DNA of 64,000 bases, taken from Naegleria lovaniensis. Its lineage: Eukaryota > Heterolobosea > Eutetramitea > Acrasida > Naegleriidae. The notes beneath the pieces are model-generated. The model was not told the origin of the DNA. It ran no database searches and was given only the letters and a program-made list of their open reading frames with translations. A program made the translations under genes and the position numbers. This document shows, one piece after another, positions 39,597-49,999 of this stretch. Every line of letters begins with the position of its first letter. Position 1 is the first letter of the stretch. The stretch spans positions 682,001 to 746,000 of the forward strand of contig NW_025407831.1 of the NCBI RefSeq assembly GCF_003324165.1, given 5' to 3'.

Positions 39597-42221
39597 TTAT
39601 TTATTTGTTGCCACATTTTCCTCAAGAAACCTCAACTCACTGTCACACAAGAGTAGCAATAAATGTGCATAGTGTGTCGCTTTCGAAGTCCCAGGTTCGG
39701 GCTTGATGTGTTTGATAAAGTCAGCAAAAGACATGCATTTTACCACTGAATAAACGGCACACAGTATACTGTTGTATAGAAATTCACTCTTCTGCTTCGC
39801 AAGTTGATCATATAATTCCTCAAATTTGGATTCACACGCCACATACAGTGCCAAAGAATAACAATTAAAAACATCTTTCGAAACCTTTTCCTTCAGACCA
39901 AAAATTAGTGCAGGGATCATGTTGCGTTTTTCTGTTTCCAAAGAAATGATTCCAGTAATACAATCTTGAAGAATTAGCAACGATGAGCATGCCTCTGTAT
40001 TCGATTCACTAGCATTCAAACTTGCAAGTTCATTACTCCTAAACCGTGAAATATTTGCCTCAATAATTTTAAACTTCAAATAAAGTGATTTCAATGTATA
40101 TTTACGGTGAGTATCGAGCAGCATGAAAGCTGTTAAAAGTGGAAGTAAATCTATGTCGAAAATTGAAAATTCAGCAATGATATTGTGTAAAAATTCGAAA
40201 ACATCTTGTAATTTGGATTCTATAATTTGGTTGACTTCTTGTGCCGCACTTTGAATGATTGAATATTGTGTAACTTTCATTGGTTGTGATTGTGTGGCAT
40301 TCTTATAGAGCAATGCCATAATAGCTTCCTTTTCATAAATTTGACCATCATTGCCCAACACTGGTTCTTTGGCAAGTGTTCCTGTAAGAGGACAAATGAA
40401 TTGAGGGAATGATGAAAAATCAGTTAAAAAAACTTTCTTCTTTTCAATAATCTCTTTCATCAATGAAGTGTCACCATTCTTGTATCGATTGACAGCATCG
40501 ATCAATGTTACCTTTTGTCGATATTCTTCACTTGATAAAATTTGGTATTCATGTAATCGTTGTAAAACTAAGAGCTTTTCGTTCTCAACAGCGATTGGTT
40601 GTTGTGCTGGATTAATAACAGTTTCGTTTTCTAATTTTCTCTTCTTGACATTGGGTTCAGAACTAGGCAGTGCTTGATCATAATCGTCGTAACAAGCTGA
40701 GGTGTGAGAGTTTTGGTCCTCTGACATATCATTTTTCGAGTCAAGTTTGCAGGATAATGTCTCGTTAGAGTTTGTAACGGATTTCGTTTTTGGAATTTGT
40801 GAGCTAGCAGTATCATGTGTAGTTTTCGAGCGAGTGGTCCCTGTGCTCGCAGTACTAGTGTTATCCTTATCACAATTTGAAGGATGTCGAATGGTATTGT
40901 CCGTGCTTCCATTCGTACTAGTATCCGTTTTTGGATGTGATGAAATCAATTCTTTCAACTGTTGTGGTGTCAAGACACCTTTTTTGATAAGCTTCTTATC
41001 ATAGGGAGCTAGTTGGAGAGCGGTTTGAAATAATTCGACCACTGGTTTTTGAATAGGAGAAGCATTAATTGTAATGAATGAAAAGGAAGAATCAAAAAAT
41101 ATCGATGATACAATTCCAGACACTCCCCCATCATAGGAAAATCCAAATGCTCCCTCGTCGTGGAGAAGCCAAGCTTGAGAAATTCTTTGCCTCTTCAGGG
41201 TCACCTTTTTAGAATTTCCTGTTGTCATTTTCTCTGTTTGATCCGTTATATTTTGTTTGGAAATTAGGAATGTAACCTCGGTTTTTTGAATAGAGAAATT
41301 AGAAAATTGTCGTATCGCTTTTCCAAAAGACACAATTCCTGTGAGAGTGTAATCTTGAGGCCATAATGAAGTATGCATTTCATTATTGATATCTTGGTTG
41401 GTGTTAGGTGCAGATTGCGTTGCTGATCTTGATGTTAAATTAGAATCGCTTGATGTCACCAATGACTTTGATGTATCACTAGACACCGCAAGCGGTGACG
41501 ATGAAGTTGAAGACCCTGTATCCTCTTGTATTAATTGTTTGAGACCTTTAGTTGCTACATTCTTTTCTTCTTTAACCATTGGCACCCAAGATTCTGACAA
41601 ACTAATCTCCCAAACTTCATGTTTTGCAGGTTGAAAAACAATGGGAAATACCTTATCTTTGTTTTTCTTCTTATTTCCACTAGTTGGCTTTTTATCCACA
41701 GAAATTGTTTGCTTAAATGAAGAAGGATAGGGAGACTTGAGAATGGTTTCATCCAATATCGATCTTAATAGTGAAAATGAAGAAACGAGGTCTGAATCAT
41801 CTTCCGTTAATGCATAAACAAACATTTCATGAACATATTCTGCCTTCATAAAACATAACCGTTCCGATTGCGTTGTTTTATCAAGAACACTTCTCGGACA
41901 ATATTTGTATGAATTTTGAAATTGTAATAATTTTGTTTTCACATGATTAAATTCTTCATTATTTTGACGATCATAAATCAGTGTATCTACTCTCCGACGT
42001 GTATTCTTATGTGGCATGATGACTCTAAATTCTTTAAATAAAATTTCCAAATCAAGACCGGGAATAACATCTCCGAGAAATGAACACACATCATCACGGT
42101 TTAAATAATTGAGTGGTATGTTTTCAAATTTAATGATGGGAATGTGTTTAAAGAATTTAATTCGTTCATCGAGTGGTTTGTTCGAGTTTGATGAAGATGT
42201 TCCCACACTGGATGAAGACAT
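39597..42221 (-). CDS. U-box domain protein
   Basis: 874 residues. The N-terminal half is unfamiliar (DERIKFFKHIPIIKFENIPL). A Ser/Thr-rich linker (about 240-560) is followed by a U-box at about 610-685: QFICPLTGTLAKEPVLGNDG and IYEKEAIMALLYKN, the RING-like fold without zinc that recruits E2 enzymes. The helical C-terminus (about 690-874) may bind substrate, as armadillo-like arrays do in plant U-box proteins, although no repeat is obvious. Role: ubiquitin ligase (inferred from family). Convergent with the S9 gene and 306 bp from the divergent VOC-like gene. Intronless. Confidence 0.8.
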   Translation of the reverse strand: MSSSSVGTSSSNSNKPLDERIKFFKHIPIIKFENIPLNYLNRDDVCSFLGDVIPGLDLEILFKEFRVIMPHKNTRRRVDTLIYDRQNNEEFNHVKTKLLQFQNSYKYCPRSVLDKTTQSERLCFMKAEYVHEMFVYALTEDDSDLVSSFSLLRSILDETILKSPYPSSFKQTISVDKKPTSGNKKKNKDKVFPIVFQPAKHEVWEISLSESWVPMVKEEKNVATKGLKQLIQEDTGSSTSSSPLAVSSDTSKSLVTSSDSNLTSRSATQSAPNTNQDINNEMHTSLWPQDYTLTGIVSFGKAIRQFSNFSIQKTEVTFLISKQNITDQTEKMTTGNSKKVTLKRQRISQAWLLHDEGAFGFSYDGGVSGIVSSIFFDSSFSFITINASPIQKPVVELFQTALQLAPYDKKLIKKGVLTPQQLKELISSHPKTDTSTNGSTDNTIRHPSNCDKDNTSTASTGTTRSKTTHDTASSQIPKTKSVTNSNETLSCKLDSKNDMSEDQNSHTSACYDDYDQALPSSEPNVKKRKLENETVINPAQQPIAVENEKLLVLQRLHEYQILSSEEYRQKVTLIDAVNRYKNGDTSLMKEIIEKKKVFLTDFSSFPQFICPLTGTLAKEPVLGNDGQIYEKEAIMALLYKNATQSQPMKVTQYSIIQSAAQEVNQIIESKLQDVFEFLHNIIAEFSIFDIDLLPLLTAFMLLDTHRKYTLKSLYLKFKIIEANISRFRSNELASLNASESNTEACSSLLILQDCITGIISLETEKRNMIPALIFGLKEKVSKDVFNCYSLALYVACESKFEELYDQLAKQKSEFLYNSILCAVYSVVKCMSFADFIKHIKPEPGTSKATHYAHLLLLLCDSELRFLEENVATNK

Positions 42222-42527
42222 TTTTTAATAAGTTAAATGTCTAACTTCCTAAAAAAGAATTGTTGTTGAATTTAAATTTCCATGAATACAATTTACAATT
42301 CCTTCTTGCTTTGATACACTCTTCTTGTAAAGTTTTACAGATTAAAGCCTTCTATTGAATAAAGACGAAGAAAGGCTTTACTCTCGGTTGGCGCCAAACG
42401 AGATGTAAATTCCAACCTTATGTGGAAGTGTCAAATGCCACGTAAGGCTTAAATTTGCAAGGTCCTTGACTCAAGTCGCTCTCACAACAAAAAAAAACAA
42501 CTACACACAAAACTCTAAATCTTAAAC
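42222..42527. promoter_or_regulatory. Divergent intergenic region
   Basis: 306 bp between the U-box gene and the VOC-like gene. It holds an A run just before the latter's ATG and no other visible element. Confidence 0.35.
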
Positions 42528-43532
42528 ATGGACGCAATGACCTCCAACCCAGCAACTGCTGACTCAACCATTCCTTCTGTTGTCAATGATAAGCCTTTTG
42601 CTTCACTCGAACAACAAGCTCCTCTCGTAAATGAAGAGTCTTCCTCTATCCTTAAGCGAAAGAGAGAAGAAGCAGAGGCACCTTCATGCTCAGAGGAGAC
42701 GCTTGGTGAAGCCAATACATCTATGGATGTTTCCAACCAAGACTCCAATACTGCTGAGGAAGAAAGTACAACGGTTGTTGAGTTTGAATCTCAAACCAAG
42801 AAAACCAAACTCGAGGAGTCAAATCAATCTTCTTCCGAATGTAATACTGAAGAGATGAAGGAGGTAGCTACAGGAGAGGAATTGGTCTCTGAGAATTCAT
42901 CAACAGATCCTCAATCTTCTTCGAATGAAGTATCAGAGCACAATGTTGAGAATTCTATCATGATGGATGGAGACACTTCATTGAAGAACGTGGACTCTGA
43001 GGTAGTCGCTGAGGAAGCAGCAGTAGTAGTAGAAGAAGAATTGTCTGAGCTCACTCTCTTGTATGATGATAAGGATCGTGCTCTGAACTTTTATCAGGCA
43101 GTCTTTGGTGTCGAGGTGATTTGTCAGCATGAAGAATGTACCTCTGTACCACAAGTCGAAGGAGCAACAACCAATCATGATTCTTCTTTGGTATCCCGTA
43201 AGGAAGAAGAAAACAAGAAGGAACGAGTCGTCGATGATCATAATTCCTTCTTGGAGCCTGATTTCAAATTGAAGGGTTACAAATTGAGAGGAACATTGAG
43301 TCCAAAGAAGAAGCAAGCCAATGCTCGTTCTGTGGTTGAAGATGCACCCTCAAACAATGAATTGCCCACAAGTAAGATCTATGTTCCTGCCGATCAATTG
43401 CAAAGTACTCTTGAGAAAATTAAGGAATTTTCAGGTGCCGTCTTGTTGAGTACAGAGGAGAATTCTCAGGAATTTCCAGCTGTGATTTGTCCAGAAGGAA
43501 ACAAATTGGTCCTCGTTCCAAGTAGTGTCTAG
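42528..43532 (+). CDS. Acidic protein with a possible VOC/glyoxalase-like C-terminus
   Basis: 334 residues. The first 165 are acidic and Ser/Glu-rich, with a basic patch (ILKRKREEAEA) that could be a nuclear signal. The C-terminal part starts with LTLLYDDKDRALNFYQAVFG, which resembles the first strand and helix of vicinal-oxygen-chelate proteins, and ends with FPAVICPEGNKLVLVPSS. Metal-ligand His/Glu residues of active glyoxalases are not evident, and a charged insert interrupts the domain. A non-catalytic fold is the likeliest reading. Only this partial domain is recognised; the function is unknown. Codon choice suggests strong expression. Confidence 0.5.
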   Translation: MDAMTSNPATADSTIPSVVNDKPFASLEQQAPLVNEESSSILKRKREEAEAPSCSEETLGEANTSMDVSNQDSNTAEEESTTVVEFESQTKKTKLEESNQSSSECNTEEMKEVATGEELVSENSSTDPQSSSNEVSEHNVENSIMMDGDTSLKNVDSEVVAEEAAVVVEEELSELTLLYDDKDRALNFYQAVFGVEVICQHEECTSVPQVEGATTNHDSSLVSRKEEENKKERVVDDHNSFLEPDFKLKGYKLRGTLSPKKKQANARSVVEDAPSNNELPTSKIYVPADQLQSTLEKIKEFSGAVLLSTEENSQEFPAVICPEGNKLVLVPSSV

Positions 43533-43713
43533 AGAGGTGTGTGGTTGTTTCGTTGTAAATAAGTGTGTAGATAACGTATTGATCAGTCAATAAATCATCG
43601 TATATTGATCCTATTTCATCTAGTGTTGTTAATGCGAGATAATGATGTTCAAATTGTTAAATGTCGAAACAAGATGAGGCGATTGTTGGCAGCTTTTTCT
43701 CTTCATTGCAATC

Positions 43714-44757
43714 TTATTCATACTCAATAAATCTTGGAATGAGTGATTCATTGTATTGGCACTCAACAAGTAAAAGTAACACAAGTACAAGTAATTCAGT
43801 GGTAATCTTCTCTAGAGCTAATTTTTCATCTTGATTATGATCATCAATGACAAATATTTTCTCTCTCAATAATTGTAACGATTGTAAATCTACCGAAAGA
43901 CAATTCGATTCCATATCCAATAAAAGATGATCATTGGAATCATCGTCGTCATACCAAAGAATCCACTCTGCACCATTTTCATTTTCAGAGGAACTAAAAC
44001 GTAATGAAGCGTCTGCCACACAAATATTTCCATGAGTTTCAGAAAATCGTGGATAGGCATTATGTACAGTTTTGACGTGCCATCTTTCATATGTTGTTTT
44101 CTGAAATATATATTTTGAAAGAACTTCACAGACATCTTGGCCATACTCGAAAACAATAAATGCATTCATGAACGTATTCCATCGCTGCTGAATGCTTTCA
44201 GTTTGAGTGACAGCATGTACCATAGCTTTTGCTTCTCTAAGACTATTTTTCATCATTTCCAAATGATCAAGGAACATGATTTTCCTTTGTTTCTCATCTT
44301 TATCAAATGTATCGGTTGTGTCGTATTTTTCTTGTGAATACATAAAATTAACTACATTTTCTATCAATTGAATTGTTGGATTTTGTTCCTCTTTTTTTGT
44401 CTTTTTTTTTCGTGGATCGTCCTTGATTTCTTTTTCATAAAGTTCTTTCATTTTCTTACTGTTATTTTGTTTGAAAGCTCCATAATTTCTCTTTTGTTGA
44501 GAATTAAGTAATTGTCGAGCTGATAATTTGCCTATCTTTCTTATATCACTTGAAACTTTGATGGAGAGTACATGAAGATTATTTTCCAACAGCATTTCAT
44601 ACATGACTTTGGTGATGATTGAAAAATTAAAAACATCTCTTGCACACTCTGATAGAAAAATAATGATTAGATCCCAAATTTCGGGTGGAAGTAAATCAAT
44701 TCGGAGATGTGATGATGGTGAACTTGAAAAAGGCTTTCCGTTCACAACCACAGACAT
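43714..44757 (-). CDS. F-box-like protein
   Basis: 347 residues. Residues 20-65 (RIDLLPPEIWDLIIIFLSEC and NFSIITKVMYEML) look like an F-box. A Lys/Glu-rich middle (KKKTKKEEQNPTIQ) and a C-terminal domain with WILWYDDDDSNDHLLLDMES and ITTELLVLVLLLLVECQY follow; no family recognised. It is divergent from ataxin-3, only 70 bp between start codons. Confidence 0.6.
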   Translation of the reverse strand: MSVVVNGKPFSSSPSSHLRIDLLPPEIWDLIIIFLSECARDVFNFSIITKVMYEMLLENNLHVLSIKVSSDIRKIGKLSARQLLNSQQKRNYGAFKQNNSKKMKELYEKEIKDDPRKKKTKKEEQNPTIQLIENVVNFMYSQEKYDTTDTFDKDEKQRKIMFLDHLEMMKNSLREAKAMVHAVTQTESIQQRWNTFMNAFIVFEYGQDVCEVLSKYIFQKTTYERWHVKTVHNAYPRFSETHGNICVADASLRFSSSENENGAEWILWYDDDDSNDHLLLDMESNCLSVDLQSLQLLREKIFVIDDHNQDEKLALEKITTELLVLVLLLLVECQYNESLIPRFIEYE

Positions 44758-44827
44758 TTTTTTGTTCTTTAATTAAAAAAAATGATCTCTGCAATTTATC
44801 GTACGTTTTGATCTGATCCGATCGATA

Positions 44828-45958
44828 ATGATGATTGTGATTTGTTCGTTCTATCATGATGGAATTTATTATCCATTCTTGAAAATTGGTTGTACCGATT
44901 CTTTGTTAACAAAATTTTGTAAATCAGATGAAAAACAAGAAGGAAGATTATGCGCCATGCATTCTCTGAACAACTTGTTACAGGGAGCCTATTTTACTGA
45001 AATTGATTTGATGGAAATTGCTCGTAATTTAGATAAGAAGGAGGCAGAATTATTACAAGAATCCGGTACTCAACAGCCACAGAGCACTAGTCATAATGTG
45101 AGCGATGAAGGTGATTTTAGTATTGGAGTAATTTCAACAAGTCTTGAAGTGTGGGGCTTGAGTTTAATTCCGATCACTCATCCAAGCATTGTACAATCTA
45201 TCAGGTAAGATGATGCATGAGACTTTATCTTTAATCACTGGCTTTATATTTGAAACAATTCTTTGACCTGCACAATTTTATGGAAATTTTGAATACTGAC
45301 ATTTGGAACGCATGAACGAAACGATTTTAATTTAAATATATAATACTTCATCAAAATTGTGAAATTTCATCATTACCCGAGCAGAGAAAAACCTTGGGAG
45401 GAAAAAGCCTTTATTTGCAACCATCTAGAACATTGGTTTGTCTTTAGAAAATTTGGAATTCATTGGTTTAATCTAAATTCAACACTGAAAGCACCCACCT
45501 ATCTTTCACCAACTCATATTTCTCTTTTTATTGAGCAATTGAAACAAGAAGGATACTCAATTTATGTTGTAAAGGGAGATTTACCTCCATGTGAGGCTGA
45601 ATTATACTCTGAAACTTTTGATCCCAAGTCATTGACAAGTCGCTCACGCTCTTCATCCTCAAGCAGCCAACCTCAGCAAGACAATACTATTGATTTCATT
45701 ACTCAAATGCAAGAAAGTATAATATCTGGAAATTCTCAAAGCATTCCAAAGCCCTCTCCTAACATAAATAGCGAAGAATGGAAAAAGGCTGTTGAATTTG
45801 CTAGAATGGAGACCATGTTTTGGGATGCCAATAAGCATTTGACACAACCATCAACAACACAACATTCACAACAATCTATCGAAGACGATGAAGATGATGA
45901 AGACGACGAAGATGAAGCTCTAAAAGAAGCAATCAAAAGGAGTTTAGAACAAAAGTAG
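44828..45958 (+). CDS. Ataxin-3 type deubiquitinase (Josephin domain and UIM)
   Basis: Exons 44828-45204 and 45385-45958 (180-nt intron) give 316 residues. The Josephin catalytic residues are present with human spacing: Gln37 and Cys42 in KQEGRLCAMHSLNNLLQG, His142 and Asn157 in EHWFVFRKFGIHWFNLNS. A C-terminal ubiquitin-interacting motif lies in DEALKEAIKRSLEQK after an acidic run. The enzyme trims ubiquitin chains, mainly in proteasome quality control. The N-terminus has about 28 extra residues compared with human; a 39-nt in-frame segment (GTTGTA...AATCAG) before DEKQEG could be an intron. No polyglutamine tract is present. The acceptor could also be three bases upstream, changing one residue. 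Confidence 0.9.
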
Positions 45959-46912
45959 GCAATGTGTAACTATGGTGTTTCATCTGTGGAAATTGTCACA
46001 TGTTCAAAGAATTGAGTGATGATTTTCAATGCGTGAACTCCATGCTTGTACTTGGCCAAAAATAACAACGAATGTTTCTAAACAAGGATCAATTTTAACT
46101 TGTTTAGAGAAGTAATTTTTAAACCATTTCATTTCAATTATGTTCTAAAAATTCGCCACTTCGCTCTTTATTGGGATAAACAATTTTTACAATCAACATA
46201 GTTTAGCAGATTTGTATGGTTGATGACAAGTGTGCCAGTTACGATGACTCTCTATGAGCCAAGTTGTCACATGACGCCTAGAGAAGATGAGCATGTGACA
46301 GTCTCACTTTGAAGGACCCAAACCTTGTGGTTGTATTATTTGAATCAATCAACCTTTGCGCCAATACAAAGTGCATGCTATTGTTCAAAAGTTCTCTCTC
46401 ATTTGCATTGGTGCCCCATATAAATCGTGCCACTACCAAACTGGACACAACAGGCAAAAAAACATCGCAAAAGCTCTTCAACAACAACCAAAGACATTCC
46501 TTTGTCGAGTCGCCCATCAACAACAAGAATTCAAGAGAGAGTGGGTGTGTCAGTTGCGTGGTTTTTTCTTCTTCGTTTTGTTAACCATCATCATCGAAAC
46601 ATCAACAACGAATTTTTCTAACTTGTTTAGTGAGAGTTCACCTGACATTCAAGTGTGTTGTATTCCATCGTGTTGTTCAACAACAAGTCCATTGTTATTA
46701 TTATTATTATTGCTTTTTCCATACATTCTGAGTGCAGATATTGGTGTAGTAATACTTATCATCATCGTCCGAACATCTCATTAGGCTTTCGTTGACAACA
46801 TTGGAACTCAAAGAATTTCTGATTTTTCAACCAACATCATCTTTACGCCAAGCGATCAACCAAAACAACACCATCATCATCAAGCTTCTCTCTCTTCATC
46901 AACTCTCTCATC
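45959..46912. other. Long 5' region of RCC1-like gene
   Basis: About 950 bp with no gene recognised. It carries a 9-bp inverted repeat TGTCACATG/CATGTGACA (46265-46273 and 46292-46300). The last 450 bp are CA/CAT-rich and probably 5' untranslated sequence. Confidence 0.4.
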
Positions 46913-49900
46913 ATGCAACCTCTCGTCAAACTCTTTGGTCAAGCCATGAAGTTCAATAGTTTGGCCTCTACCGAAAGCTCCTCACGACAAGAAGATGCCC
47001 TTCCACCACAACAACTGCGTGCTGCGAGATCATCAGGCAAGACTTCATCGATAACGTCGACCGTCACTACGACAACTTCAGGTTTGGCAAATGGATCCAA
47101 CAGCAGTAGCAACAACAACCACACGCAAGTGAGTAGTCCTGGAAGTCTCAATCATTCATCAGCCACAAATACTTCTTCATCCACGTCGTCGAGAAGTCAT
47201 AACTCATCTCCTTCTTCGTCGCCCAAACAAGAAGATGATGATGCCTTTAATTTAACTGGAACTACGAATTCGACAGGAGGTTCAGCCTCTCTGGATGGTT
47301 TGGATTATCTCTTATTGGGTCATCACTCGCCCAATGTTCATACAACAACACAAGCAACAGCCACAGCAACTACTTCATGCAATTACAACTACCATCAAGG
47401 AATGACAAGTTCGAATGTTCAACATCAACACTTTTTGAATATTCCATCATACAATGTGACAGGACCTCGATTCTCCACCGAGAGTAGCATGGGATCGAAA
47501 GGTCTTTCAACTACACCCGTCGATGCTCATCATCCGAGAAAGCACTTACCGAGCGGTTCTCTCATTCGTCCCTATCATCATTATAAGGTTTTCTATTGTG
47601 GAGATAATCGATACAATCTTTTGCATGATATTGCGGTTGATCAATTTGTCTTGTCCAAATCGACGAGACTCTACAAGATTGGAAAATCAGCACCTATTGA
47701 TCGGTTGACCTTGTCAAATTCTAAGATCACATCCCATTCATCGACACGGAGAGCATCCAATGCAGCCAACCATAATTGCCACTCACAACAACAGAAACCT
47801 ATGGCTCAAGATCATTCCATGCATTCTGTCAATAATCATCATCAACAACAACATCACAATCCAAATTCTCATGCATTGAATCCATCTATGGTCACCGCAG
47901 CAACAGGCAATCATGATGGACTCGATTATTATTGCACATCAGATTCCTCATTTCTTCTCAAACCACCAGCCATCTCTCTCTCATTGGCAGATGATGAATC
48001 ATCCATGTTGTTGTCAACCTTTGAACAACAATCATTACCAACGGAGGATTTTATGGATATTCAACAAGCCAACTCCTTTTCCATCTCTTCTTCACTCTTA
48101 AATATTGCTCCAATGCCAACCTCAATTGGACAACAATTATTTTATTCATTGACATCGACGAACAACCTTCCTCCCAATTCCGAAAATCCAACAATTTTGT
48201 TCAATGACAATCCAGATTGTCACATGAAAGATGATGATGACAATCACCGCATGCTGTACAATACCAATGATGAAAAAGATCATTTTCAACAACATTTGAA
48301 TGTGAACGCCATGATGTTATCAAACCCACAATCAACGTGTCAACCCTATTTCAAGAGTTCTGTGGACAGTGTGAGTTTTTTGACACCTTTCCTGAACCAG
48401 GTCAACAACCAAGTCTCTACTAATATCTTGACGAACAGCGTGAATGCCACCAATGGTGCACATTTAACACGAATGTCTGTCAGCAATAATTCATCGAGCT
48501 CTGACATTCAAAAGAATCCATTCGGAAGTAATAGTAGTAATGGAACATCATCCTCATCGAACAAGTCAGGTTCTCACAGTTCCATATTCGGTTCAAATTC
48601 TAGTTTTGCAGAAGGTATTGAGACAACAGTCATTCATCCCATTGACATTCATCGATTTTTATCCTCCTCCTCTTCAGCCATGACTGCCACTGGAGCTCCT
48701 GTCACCACAAAAACCACCTCTGGACATGTATTTGCCAACAACTTTTCATACATTACAGAAGAAATTGTATTTGTAGCCGCAGGTTTTGACAGTACCTTTT
48801 TCTTGAGTCAATCCGGAAGAATTTGGTCGTGTGGTGAAAATGCATGCCATCAATTAGGCCACCCTGGAAATGATCTTGATGAAATTAGAGACGCACAATT
48901 TTTAAATATTAAGGAAATATTTTCTCGAGGTGAACATACATTATTCCTTGCCAATGACAATACCTCCTTGTATTCATGCGGAAGTAACAGATATGGACAG
49001 TGTGGGGTTGGTACTTTTGATCCCGAAATTCGATCACTGGCACGAGTCAAGACTTCAAACTTTGGAACGGTACAACAAATTCTTCAGGTGGTGTGTGGCT
49101 ATGATCATACCGTTGTTTTGAGTGCAGATCATAACGTGTACATGTGTGGAGACAATACGGATTTCCAACTTGGTAACACATTCCCTCAACATGTACATAC
49201 CCTCACAAAATTGGATACCACAAAATTCACCAAATCCAGAATTGTAAAAGTACAAGCAGGAGATTATCATACGATTGCCTTGACTGCAAGTGGAGAAGTG
49301 TTTGTGACTGGATCTAATAATTATGGAGAAATTGGTAGCACTGGAACCAAAGAATGCTTTACACTGCTGACTGAGCTCTACAAATCCTTTGGTAACATTA
49401 TGATTAGTGACATTTTTTCCAACTCTTTGACGTCATACTTACGTGATTCGAATGGCAATTTTTACGTGATGGGAGATAATCAATATGGTCATGCTGCTGT
49501 TGGTTTTGCGAAAGATGTCATCCCACCTATGCGTTCACAAATTTTATCAGATCCAGATGTTTTAGATATTTATGTTGGCAAGTGTCACTTGGTCTATACA
49601 AAACGTTCCAAGAAATCTCCACAAGATGTTGAAGTTTTTTCGCTAGGACTTAATGAATTTAATCAGCTAGGAATTGAGTCAGCGGGAGCCGATGATCATC
49701 ATATCACTCCCGTTCGTCTCTTAGATTTGGAGACTATTTATCAATATCAACAAAAGAGATGGAGAACCAAACGAATGAACATTGTCTGCAGTACTTATGC
49801 CACCATTGTGTATTTCACTCAAAGAAACGAACAAGAAACTACTGAACTATTCAGACTCTTAATGCTTCGTCTCATACAGCCAGACAAGTGGTTCTCAGCA

Positions 49901-49999
49901 GTTGAGGGTAAGAAGAAGTTAGAAATGGGATTCGATTTGGGAATTGAGGGAGGTAATGCCAACAATTTTGCTGATATTTCCATGCAATGTGTAGAGTAG
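46913..49999 (+). CDS. RCC1-repeat protein with long disordered N-terminus
   Basis: 1028 residues. The first 600 are Ser/Asn/His/Gln-rich, apparently disordered. One isolated RCC1-like strand (HHYKVFYCGDNRYNLL) sits near 225. The C-terminal 400 residues contain about six to seven RCC1 repeats: SGRIWSCGENACHQLG, LYSCGSNRYGQCGVG, NVYMCGDNTDFQLGN, EVFVTGSNNYGEIGS, NFYVMGDNQYGHAAV and VFSLGLNEFNQLGIE. This predicts a seven-bladed propeller, as in Ran exchange factor RCC1 and in many scaffolds. The catalytic acidic residues of RCC1 were not identified, so an exchange role is not claimed. Intronless. Confidence 0.85.
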   Translation: MQPLVKLFGQAMKFNSLASTESSSRQEDALPPQQLRAARSSGKTSSITSTVTTTTSGLANGSNSSSNNNHTQVSSPGSLNHSSATNTSSSTSSRSHNSSPSSSPKQEDDDAFNLTGTTNSTGGSASLDGLDYLLLGHHSPNVHTTTQATATATTSCNYNYHQGMTSSNVQHQHFLNIPSYNVTGPRFSTESSMGSKGLSTTPVDAHHPRKHLPSGSLIRPYHHYKVFYCGDNRYNLLHDIAVDQFVLSKSTRLYKIGKSAPIDRLTLSNSKITSHSSTRRASNAANHNCHSQQQKPMAQDHSMHSVNNHHQQQHHNPNSHALNPSMVTAATGNHDGLDYYCTSDSSFLLKPPAISLSLADDESSMLLSTFEQQSLPTEDFMDIQQANSFSISSSLLNIAPMPTSIGQQLFYSLTSTNNLPPNSENPTILFNDNPDCHMKDDDDNHRMLYNTNDEKDHFQQHLNVNAMMLSNPQSTCQPYFKSSVDSVSFLTPFLNQVNNQVSTNILTNSVNATNGAHLTRMSVSNNSSSSDIQKNPFGSNSSNGTSSSSNKSGSHSSIFGSNSSFAEGIETTVIHPIDIHRFLSSSSSAMTATGAPVTTKTTSGHVFANNFSYITEEIVFVAAGFDSTFFLSQSGRIWSCGENACHQLGHPGNDLDEIRDAQFLNIKEIFSRGEHTLFLANDNTSLYSCGSNRYGQCGVGTFDPEIRSLARVKTSNFGTVQQILQVVCGYDHTVVLSADHNVYMCGDNTDFQLGNTFPQHVHTLTKLDTTKFTKSRIVKVQAGDYHTIALTASGEVFVTGSNNYGEIGSTGTKECFTLLTELYKSFGNIMISDIFSNSLTSYLRDSNGNFYVMGDNQYGHAAVGFAKDVIPPMRSQILSDPDVLDIYVGKCHLVYTKRSKKSPQDVEVFSLGLNEFNQLGIESAGADDHHITPVRLLDLETIYQYQQKRWRTKRMNIVCSTYATIVYFTQRNEQETTELFRLLMLRLIQPDKWFSAVEGKKKLEMGFDLGIEGGNANNFADISMQCVE

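Noticed and set aside
46265-46300. Inverted repeat TGTCACATG/CATGTGACA as a regulatory element or snoRNA stem
   Set aside because: The 9-bp arms could occur by chance; no C/D boxes or other context were found.
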